Below are positions 6,128 through 11,060 of a stretch of DNA of 14,587 nucleotides, in pieces. How positions within the stretch are numbered: position 1 is the stretch's first letter; every line of letters begins with the position of its first letter. The position numbers were made by a program, and so were the translations under genes. The stretch covers positions 1 through 14,587 of the forward strand of contig JAUNRY010000025.1 in NCBI GenBank assembly GCA_030539475.1, read 5' to 3'. The DNA is from Bacteroidia bacterium (lineage in GTDB: Bacteria > Bacteroidota > Bacteroidia > Bacteroidales > Dysgonomonadaceae). Below the pieces are notes generated by a model that worked only from the letters and a program-made list of their open reading frames with translations, did no database searches and was not told the DNA's origin.

Positions 6128-6897
6128 CGGATATTCTCCCGCACTTCCGTTAAAAACTCCGTCATTTTTTCGCTGTCTTTCTCGTCCACAATAGCCAGCA
6201 GTTCTTTCAGTTTCTCGCGGATTTTTATCAGCTGCTCCGGTGTATAGGGGTTAAACAAAATCTCGGTGAGGAGGAAATCGTCTTCCGAAAGCAGCCCCTT
6301 GGCAATGTTCATGTGGCGTTTAAACGTGGTTCCCGGCGCGTCCTGATGCTTCATAACCGACGCGAAAACCAGGGTGGATGCAAACGGGATGGAGAGCGAA
6401 TAGGCGATGGTTTCGTCGTGTTCGCGGAACGAATATTCAAAAACGCTGAGTTTGAGTTTTTGGTACATATCGCGGAAAAACACTTTCCCCAAATGCGATG
6501 ATTCCGATATGATTATGGCGCTTTGCGAGCTTAAATCGTTGAGGCTGGCAAACGTGGGGCCAAACATGGGATGGGTGGACACATAGGGGCGGGTGCGTTC
6601 GCGGTAAAACTCTTCCAGCCCGGTTTTCACCGAAGCAATATCGCTCAAGATGCACGTTTGCGGCAAATAGGGCAACACGGCCTGAAACGCCTCGATGGTA
6701 TATTTCAACGTGGCGCAGTTTATTACCAGTTCGGGCGCAAAATCCTGCACTTCTTCGGGCTTTGTCATCCTGAGCGTGTTATAGATAAACCGCAATTGCC
6801 GGGGATCGGTATCCAACACGGCTACTTCGTGATCGAAACTGAGCACATCGGCAAAAAACGATCCCATTTTGCCGGCTCCGAGGATTAGTATTTTCAT
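6124..6897 (-). CDS. tyrA: Prephenate dehydrogenase (tyrosine branch)
   Basis: Oxidative decarboxylation of prephenate to 4-hydroxyphenylpyruvate, the committed step to tyrosine. The 257-residue protein has an N-terminal Rossmann fold with GAGKMG (7-12) and an acidic patch LDTD (28-31) after the second strand. The prephenate-binding motif STHPMFGP follows (107-114, conserved His109), then a helical C-terminal dimerisation domain. No ACT domain is present. I chose Met at 6897 because MKILILGAGKMG is the natural Rossmann start; the frame extends 21 codons upstream, but that part only translates a heptamer array and a palindrome. It is the last gene of the aromatic operon and its stop codon lies inside a palindromic repeat. 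Confidence 0.92.
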   Translation of the reverse strand: MKILILGAGKMGSFFADVLSFDHEVAVLDTDPRQLRFIYNTLRMTKPEEVQDFAPELVINCATLKYTIEAFQAVLPYLPQTCILSDIASVKTGLEEFYRERTRPYVSTHPMFGPTFASLNDLSSQSAIIISESSHLGKVFFRDMYQKLKLSVFEYSFREHDETIAYSLSIPFASTLVFASVMKHQDAPGTTFKRHMNIAKGLLSEDDFLLTEILFNPYTPEQLIKIREKLKELLAIVDEKDSEKMTEFLTEVRENIR

Positions 6898-6917
6898 TTT
6901 CAGTTGATAGTTTGTAG
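6897..6917. repeat. Heptamer array directly upstream of the tyrA start
   Basis: Three 7-bp units on the minus strand: CTACAAA, CTATCAA, CTGAAAA, the last ending one base into the tyrA ATG. It overlaps the edge of palindrome copy 5. It may influence translation initiation, since no purine-rich ribosome site is otherwise obvious. Confidence 0.5.
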
Positions 6918-6941
6918 AGACGGTGCGCGCACCGTCTCTAC
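6914..6941. repeat. GTAGAGAC-family palindrome, copy 5 (perfect)
   Basis: A perfect 28-bp palindrome with 14-bp arms (outer GTAGAGACG, inner GTGCG|CGCAC), between the DAHP synthase-chorismate mutase gene and tyrA. In mRNA it would form a strong hairpin about 17 nt before the tyrA start and could lower tyrA expression relative to upstream genes. Confidence 0.85.
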
Positions 6942-6958
6942 TTTGGTGTACGCACCCC

Positions 6959-6979
6959 AATCGTAAATCGTAAATTTTA
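6959..6979. repeat. Heptamer array at the 3' end of the DAHP synthase fusion gene
   Basis: Units AATCGTA, AATCGTA, AATTTTA in register. The last unit contains the stop codon (TAA on the minus strand, 6979-6977) of the DAHP synthase-chorismate mutase gene. Confidence 0.5.
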
Positions 6980-8047
6980 TTTCTTGTTTTTCTCCATCAC
7001 GTCAAACTGCTGGCGAACGGACTCCGAGTGTATGGCCTCCAGCACCTGTTTTACAAAATTTCCCGACATTTGCATATTCTCTCCCTGTTCCGCCCGGTCA
7101 TTCAATATATGGTCGTAACGTCCGGTTTGCAGCACGGGCATATCGTGTTCCAGCTTGTACAATCCTATTTCGCGCGATACGCGCATGCGTTTGGAGAGCA
7201 CTTGCAGTATTTCGTTGTCCAGCTCGTCAATTTGTTCGCGCAAATCGGATAAGTCTTCGGTAGATTGTACTTTTTCGCGGATAACCAGTTCGCGAAGGAT
7301 TTCTTCCAACGCATCGGGAGAAACCTGCTGGGCGCTGTCGCTCCACGCGTCGTCGGGGTTACGGTGCGATTCGATAATGAGCCCGTAGTAATTCAAATCC
7401 ATTGCCTGCTGGGAGATTGTTTTCACCATGGATCGTTTTCCGCCAATGTGGCTCGGGTCGCAAATGATGGGCAGGTCGGGATAGCGGCGTTTCAGCTCGA
7501 TGGGGATGTGCCACTGCGGAATGTTTCGGTAAACGGTTTTGTCGTTGGTGCTGAATCCGCGGTGGATTACCCCCAGTTTTTTGAGCCCCGCGTTATAGAG
7601 CCGCTCAATGGCGCCAATCCACAGTTCCAAATCGGGGTTGACCGGATTTTTTATCAATACCGGAATGTCCACGCCTTTTAACGTGTCGGCAATTTCCTGC
7701 ACGGCAAACGGGTTGGCGGTAGTGCGGGCGCCAATCCACAGCATATCCATGCCGTATTTCAACGATTCGTACACGTGCTTTTCCGTAGCCACTTCGGTTG
7801 CCACATACATGCCGGTTTCTTTCCTTACTTTCTGAAGCCATTTCAAGGCCGGAGTTCCCACTCCTTCAAATCCGCCGGGCTTGGTGCGCGGTTTCCACAC
7901 GCCCGCCCTGAATATTTTTAGTCCGTTGCCGGCCAGTTTTGTTGCCGTTTCCATTACCTGCTCTTCGGTTTCCGCGCTGCAAGGGCCGGAAATTATCATC
8001 GGCCGCTTGTCTTCGATACCGGGCAATAAAATTGATTCGAGTTCCAT
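6977..8047 (-). CDS. DAHP synthase-chorismate mutase fusion
   Basis: A bifunctional enzyme. The N-terminal type I-beta DAHP synthase condenses phosphoenolpyruvate and erythrose-4-phosphate, the first shikimate-pathway step; the C-terminal AroQ chorismate mutase converts chorismate to prephenate. Synthase motifs are GPCSAE (21-26), WKPRTKPGGFEG (51-62), IGART (105-109), KNPVNPD (133-139) and DPSHIGG (197-203). The mutase domain (about 265-345) has Arg270, Arg287 and Lys298, spaced exactly like Arg11, Arg28 and Lys39 of the E. coli enzyme. In related Bacteroidota fusions this domain order is known to give feedback inhibition by prephenate. Length 356 residues. I chose MELESILLPG at 8047; the frame allows seven more residues that look non-conserved. 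Both substrates of the flanking pheA and tyrA reactions meet here, since its product prephenate feeds both. Confidence 0.95.
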   Translation of the reverse strand: MELESILLPGIEDKRPMIISGPCSAETEEQVMETATKLAGNGLKIFRAGVWKPRTKPGGFEGVGTPALKWLQKVRKETGMYVATEVATEKHVYESLKYGMDMLWIGARTTANPFAVQEIADTLKGVDIPVLIKNPVNPDLELWIGAIERLYNAGLKKLGVIHRGFSTNDKTVYRNIPQWHIPIELKRRYPDLPIICDPSHIGGKRSMVKTISQQAMDLNYYGLIIESHRNPDDAWSDSAQQVSPDALEEILRELVIREKVQSTEDLSDLREQIDELDNEILQVLSKRMRVSREIGLYKLEHDMPVLQTGRYDHILNDRAEQGENMQMSGNFVKQVLEAIHSESVRQQFDVMEKNKK

Positions 8048-8058
8048 ATTTTTATTTG

Positions 8059-8086
8059 TTTTCAGCAATCAGTTTTCAGCATACAG
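8059..8086. repeat. Heptamer array between the four-helix-bundle gene and the DAHP synthase fusion
   Basis: Four units in register: TTTTCAG, CAATCAG, TTTTCAG, CATACAG, each ending in CAG. It lies 12 bp upstream of the fusion-gene start on the minus strand and forms the left border of the inserted four-helix-bundle gene. Confidence 0.6.
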
Positions 8087-8123
8087 TACATGCCATGAAC
8101 CGATTACTTGATTGTTGTATTTC

Positions 8124-8474
8124 TTATTTTAGTTTATTTATTAATGAGAAAAGCATTTTACGCACCTCTTCCGCCTGCTCTTGTATCATTTTAAACGCAT
8201 TGCTGTCGATGTAATTAAGATCAGATGCTAAAATCAAACAATTTTCAACTTCGTTGGCAGATCCAACAGCCATTACCAAAAAATGTTTAAAGTCGGGGAC
8301 CGTTTGCCTGCCACATCCTTCAACTATGTTCAATTCAACGGAAGTAGATGAGCGCCTTAATTGAGAGGTTAAGTTATAGGTTTCCTCTTTCGGAAAATTT
8401 TGTGATACGCGATATACATTCAATGTCAATTGATGTGCTTTCTCCCAAACTTTCAATTTTTTAAAATCCTGCAT
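8124..8474 (-). CDS. Four-helix-bundle protein (23S rRNA intervening-sequence type)
   Basis: A 116-residue protein of the TIGR02436-like four-helix-bundle family, originally noted as ORFs inside 23S rRNA intervening sequences and related to the Avd accessory protein of diversity-generating retroelements. Recognisable features are FKKLKVWEKAHQLTLNVY (4-21), FPKEETYNLTSQLRRSS (27-43), NIVEGCGR (49-56) and a C-terminal pair of helices. The biochemical role of stand-alone members is unclear; nucleic-acid binding has been suggested for the family. No reverse transcriptase or variable repeat is visible here. It sits co-directionally inside the aromatic operon, 24 bp after the aminotransferase stop, with heptamer arrays on both sides. 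This suggests a mobile or late insertion into a conserved operon. Confidence 0.85.
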   Translation of the reverse strand: MQDFKKLKVWEKAHQLTLNVYRVSQNFPKEETYNLTSQLRRSSTSVELNIVEGCGRQTVPDFKHFLVMAVGSANEVENCLILASDLNYIDSNAFKMIQEQAEEVRKMLFSLINKLK

Positions 8475-8494
8475 TATTACTTTTCTTTAATTCT

Positions 8495-8515
8495 ACTGCT
8501 AACTGTTAACCAAAG
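8495..8515. repeat. Heptamer array at the 3' end of the aminotransferase gene
   Basis: Units ACTGCTA, ACTGTTA, ACCAAAG in register. The array covers the last codons and supplies the TAG stop codon (minus strand, 8501-8499). It is the right border of the four-helix-bundle gene. Confidence 0.45.
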
Positions 8516-9749
8516 AACGAATCCTCTCATACCCTTCCTGCATTTTCTCCACATCCGAGCCCAAGGAAATACGGATGTATCCTTCGCCGTTGCTTCCGAA
8601 AATAACGCCGGGCGTGATAAAAACGCGGGCATTGTACAGGATATTGTCGATAAAATCTTTGCTGGAAGTTTTGCCTTCCGGCATTTTCCCCCAAACGAAA
8701 AGGCCTACCTGGCTTTTGTTGTACCGGCAACCGAGCAAATCCATTATTTTCTCTGCCCACACGCGGCGTTCGGCGTAAACGCGGTTCATTTGGGCGTGCC
8801 ATTCATCGGAATTCGACAGCGCGGCAACGGTGGCCAGCTGCATGGGTTTGAACTGTCCGCTGTCGATGTTGCTTTTGGCTTTCAGCACCCATTTCACAAA
8901 TTGCGGATTGCTTGCCAGCATTCCCATACGCCACCCCGACATGTTGTGCGATTTGCTGAGCGAGTTGAGCTCGATGCAAGTATCCTTCGCCCCCTCTACC
9001 GACAAGATACTCATGGGGTTATTGTTCAGAATAAAACTGTAGGGGTTATCGTGGCAAATGACGATGCGGTGTTTTTTGCCGAAGGCAACGAGTTTTTGGA
9101 ACAGTTCTTTTGAGGCGTTCGTGCCCGTGGGCATGTTGGGATAGTTTACCCACATGAGTTTCACGCGCGATAAGTCTTGTTTTTCCAACGCCTCGAAATC
9201 GGGGAGCCAGCCGTTTTCTTCCAGCAAATTGTATTCGATAACGTTGGCGCGCAGCAACTCCGAAACCGATTTGTAGGTAGGGTATCCGGGATTGGGAACC
9301 AGCACCGAATCGCCGAAATTAAGAAAAGTCATGGAGATATGCAAAATTCCTTCTTTCGAGCCGATGAGCGGCAGCGTTTCGTCAGGCGTTAAATCCACCT
9401 TGTATATTCTTTTGTACCAATCGGCGTAAGCCTTTCGCAGCTCCGGAATGCCGGTGTAGGGCTGATAAGCGTGCACATCGGGGCGAAGAACGGTTTCGCG
9501 CAGCGTTTCGATGGTTTCCGGCGACGGCATCTTGTCCGGCGCACCCACTCCCAGGCTGATAACGTTCTTGCCTTCGGCATTCATGCGCGCCACTTCGGCC
9601 AGCTTTACCGAGAAGTAGTATTCGGATATATTTTGTATGTGTTCGGCGGGCTGAATCCCTGAATCCCCTGAAGGGGGTGTTGCGGGCTCGCATGGATATT
9701 TGGCTGCCCCACCGCCCGTGTTCCGTGTTCCGTGTTCTTTCTCTTTCAT
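8499..9749 (-). CDS. Class I/II PLP aminotransferase of the aromatic operon
   Basis: A fold-type I pyridoxal-phosphate aminotransferase; in this operon it most likely transfers the amino group to phenylpyruvate and 4-hydroxyphenylpyruvate, or to prephenate, in the last steps to Phe and Tyr. That substrate is inferred from context. Visible sites are YPNMPTG (203-209), the PLP-contacting CHDNPY (232-237), the Schiff-base Lys266 in SLSKSHNMSGWR, and the carboxylate-binding Arg393 in YIRISL. At 416 residues it is about 30 longer than expected: the conserved region begins near IQPAEHIQNISEYYF (32-46). Residues 2-31 (Gly/Pro/charged) are encoded by repeat-like DNA at 9657-9746. No other start codon is available, and the ATG overlaps the pheA stop codon as ATGA, so the extended start is probably used through translational coupling. 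Confidence 0.9.
   Translation of the reverse strand: MKEKEHGTRNTGGGAAKYPCEPATPPSGDSGIQPAEHIQNISEYYFSVKLAEVARMNAEGKNVISLGVGAPDKMPSPETIETLRETVLRPDVHAYQPYTGIPELRKAYADWYKRIYKVDLTPDETLPLIGSKEGILHISMTFLNFGDSVLVPNPGYPTYKSVSELLRANVIEYNLLEENGWLPDFEALEKQDLSRVKLMWVNYPNMPTGTNASKELFQKLVAFGKKHRIVICHDNPYSFILNNNPMSILSVEGAKDTCIELNSLSKSHNMSGWRMGMLASNPQFVKWVLKAKSNIDSGQFKPMQLATVAALSNSDEWHAQMNRVYAERRVWAEKIMDLLGCRYNKSQVGLFVWGKMPEGKTSSKDFIDNILYNARVFITPGVIFGSNGEGYIRISLGSDVEKMQEGYERIRSLVNS
9651..9738. repeat. Repeat-derived 5' coding segment of the aminotransferase gene
   Basis: Two repeat types sit inside the reading frame. At 9718-9738 the heptamer GTGTTCC occurs twice and then as GTGTTCT. At 9651-9674 an 8-bp unit CTGAATCC is repeated and followed by a small CCCC-TGAA-GGGG palindrome. 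Together they account for most of the non-conserved first 30 codons. Confidence 0.65.
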
Positions 9750-10600
9750 GATTTCCCGTTGTTTTCAAGTTGTTTATGCTCCGCGTATTCACCCAGCACT
9801 TTCAGCTGTCCCACCAGCGGAAGAATGGCTTTTACGGATTGTTTGTACCGCTCGTAATCGGCAAAGGCGAGGTCGATATAAAACTGGTATTCCCACTCCC
9901 GGCCGATAATCGGGAGCGACTGAATACGCGTGAGATTGACGCCGTAAAACGACAATACCGACAACACTTGCGACAGACTACCCTCGGTGTGCGGAAGCAC
10001 AAAAACGAGCGATGCCTTGTCAATGTTGCCCGATTTGCGCACTTCGGCCACCATGCCCTCGTGTGCCAGTATCAGAAAGCGGGTGAAATTGCGTTTGTTG
10101 GTTTCTATGCCGGAGGCAATAATTTCCAGGTTGTAAATTTCGGCGGCCGGCCGGCTGCAAATGGCCGCTACACCGTATGTTTTGTTTTCCGAAATTTCTT
10201 TGGCGGCCAGGGCGGTGTCTTCGTGTTCCACCAACCTCACGCCGGGCAGCGTATCTAAAAAATCGGCGCACTGCATCAATGCCATCGGGTGCGACACCAC
10301 CTCTTTTATGTCTTGCAACTGCTGGCCGGGCAATGCCGACAAGGTGTGCGATATACGCAGCTTTTGTTCGCCGGCAATTTTTAAATCGTTGAGTTTAAGC
10401 AAGTCGTGATTGGGCAGCAGCCCGCCGGCAATAGTGTTCTCAATGGCCATTATGCCAATCGTTTGCTCGTCTTTTGCGGCTTCCGAGAAAATATCTTTAA
10501 ACGTGAGGCAAGGCACAATGCTGAGTTCTTCGGAGAAATAACTGTGCGCGGCAATATCGTGATAAGCGCCCAATCCGCCTTGTATGGCTACTCGTTTCAT
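9746..10600 (-). CDS. pheA: Prephenate dehydratase with ACT domain (phenylalanine branch)
   Basis: Converts prephenate to phenylpyruvate. The 284-residue monofunctional enzyme starts with MKRVAIQGGLGAYHD, contains the catalytic motif NFTRF (171-175, Thr173), and ends with an ACT regulatory domain (about 197-275) beginning at GSLSQVLSVLSFYGVNLTRI. In the canonical enzyme the ACT domain binds Phe through GALV and ESRP motifs; here the second reads QSLP (227-230), so the Glu and Arg are missing and feedback by Phe may be altered. First structural gene of the operon; its TGA overlaps the aminotransferase ATG. Upstream lies a leader of about 290 nt with a Phe/Tyr-rich leader peptide and alternative hairpins, so transcription attenuation is the likely main control. 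Confidence 0.95.
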   Translation of the reverse strand: MKRVAIQGGLGAYHDIAAHSYFSEELSIVPCLTFKDIFSEAAKDEQTIGIMAIENTIAGGLLPNHDLLKLNDLKIAGEQKLRISHTLSALPGQQLQDIKEVVSHPMALMQCADFLDTLPGVRLVEHEDTALAAKEISENKTYGVAAICSRPAAEIYNLEIIASGIETNKRNFTRFLILAHEGMVAEVRKSGNIDKASLVFVLPHTEGSLSQVLSVLSFYGVNLTRIQSLPIIGREWEYQFYIDLAFADYERYKQSVKAILPLVGQLKVLGEYAEHKQLENNGKS

Positions 10601-10684
10601 ATTGTTATTTTTATTAAGATTGTCAGATTTCAGGCCGCTACGCTGGCAGAAACAAGATAATTAAATGGTTAATATCTTTATGTC

Positions 10685-10719
10685 TGCCGTCGAATGCCGA
10701 ATGCCTGTCACCTGATGCC
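10685..10719. repeat. Heptamer array in the pheA leader
   Basis: Five units in register: TGCCGTC, GAATGCC, GAATGCC, TGTCACC, TGATGCC. It lies between the attenuator terminator and the pheA start, so it is part of the read-through transcript only. No role is evident. Confidence 0.6.
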
Positions 10720-10727
10720 TATAAAAT

Positions 10728-10761
10728 AAAAAATCCCATCGTGCTATCGACAGGATTTTTT
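10728..10761 (-). terminator. Attenuator terminator hairpin (segments B and C) of the aromatic operon
   Basis: On the minus strand the 5' arm AAAAAATCCTGTCG, a 6-nt loop ATAGCA and the 3' arm CGATGGGATTTTTT form a continuous 14-bp stem with two adjacent G-U wobbles. T-rich sequence follows (TTTTTTATTTTAT, partly in the stem). It lies inside the leader, about 130 nt before the pheA start, and not at the end of any gene. The first half of the 5' arm is shared with the antiterminator, which is the hallmark of attenuation. Confidence 0.8.
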
Positions 10762-10807
10762 ATTCAAAAAATTATTTTATTTCTTCATTTTGCACATAAA
10801 ATCCTGT
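10750..10807 (-). promoter_or_regulatory. Antiterminator (segments A and B) of the aromatic operon attenuator
   Basis: Segment A, ACAGGATTTT (minus strand 10807-10798), is perfectly complementary over 10 nt to segment B, AAAATCCTGT (10759-10750), with a 38-nt loop. Segment B is also the core of the terminator 5' arm, so only one of the two hairpins can form. Segment A begins on the second base after the leader-peptide stop codon, where a ribosome finishing the leader would cover it. Confidence 0.8.
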
Positions 10808-10808
10808 T

Positions 10809-10865
10809 CTACTTACTAAAGTAAAAGTAAAAATAGAAAGAATATGCAAAATTGTTCTGTTTCAT
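10809..10865 (-). CDS. Phe/Tyr-rich leader peptide of the aromatic operon attenuator
   Basis: An 18-codon ORF encoding MKQNNFAYSFYFYFYFSK and ending in TAG. Nine of 18 residues are Phe (positions 6, 10, 12, 14, 16) or Tyr (8, 11, 13, 15), the end products of the operon downstream. The ATG lies about 22 nt after the predicted transcription start, and the stop codon is one base before antiterminator segment A. Stalling at Phe or Tyr codons would leave A free to pair with B and allow transcription; completing translation would cover A and let the terminator form. It is too short for normal gene calling and resembles pheL-type leaders in design, with both amino acids read by one peptide. The role is inferred from sequence only. 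Confidence 0.82.
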   Translation of the reverse strand: MKQNNFAYSFYFYFYFSK

Positions 10866-10893
10866 TTTATTCGTTTTTTACGAATTTCGGTTG

Positions 10894-10927
10894 CAAAATT
10901 ACAACAAAAATCAAATATAACAACAAA
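10894..10927 (-). promoter_or_regulatory. Predicted promoter of the pheA-tyrA operon leader
   Basis: On the minus strand TAATTTTG (10901-10894) matches TAnnTTTG, with TTTG (10927-10924) 22 bp upstream as the -33 element. The start is expected near 10887. The first transcribed bases contain a 6-bp inverted repeat (10869-10885, ATTCGT/ACGAAT) that could fold at the 5' end of the mRNA. Confidence 0.6.
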
Positions 10928-10986
10928 ATTGGGAAATATTTTATTTATTTTTCTTCAAAATAGCCGTCAAGCTGCATTGGTTGGGT

Positions 10987-11019
10987 TTTGCTTGCTTTGC
11001 ATTTATTTATGTATATTTG
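10987..11019 (+). promoter_or_regulatory. Predicted promoter of the POT transporter gene
   Basis: TTTG at 10987-10990, a 21-bp spacer, and TATATTTG at 11012-11019, a full match to the -7 consensus. The start would be near 11026, about 35 nt before the ATG. It is back to back with the aromatic operon promoter, about 60 bp away. Confidence 0.6.
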
Positions 11020-11060
11020 CAAACTAAAAAAATTTTAATCTTCTAAAAACTTCTCAATCT

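Noticed and set aside
6898..6960. 21-residue N-terminal extension of TyrA
   Set aside because: It translates a heptamer array and a perfect palindrome, whereas MKILILGAGKMG is the normal Rossmann-fold start. Unlike the aminotransferase, a proper internal ATG exists.
8124..8474. Diversity-generating retroelement
   Set aside because: The four-helix-bundle protein is related to Avd, but there is no reverse transcriptase, no template/variable repeat pair and no target gene nearby.
10728..10761. Hairpin as an ordinary terminator of a gene
   Set aside because: No gene ends here, since pheA and the transporter diverge. The overlap of its 5' arm with a segment complementary to ACAGGATTTT, next to an F/Y-rich ORF, fits attenuation much better.
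10601..10901. T-box riboswitch as the control element of the aromatic leader
   Set aside because: I see no T-box-like conserved bulge or specifier stem. The leader-peptide design explains the same region without further assumptions.
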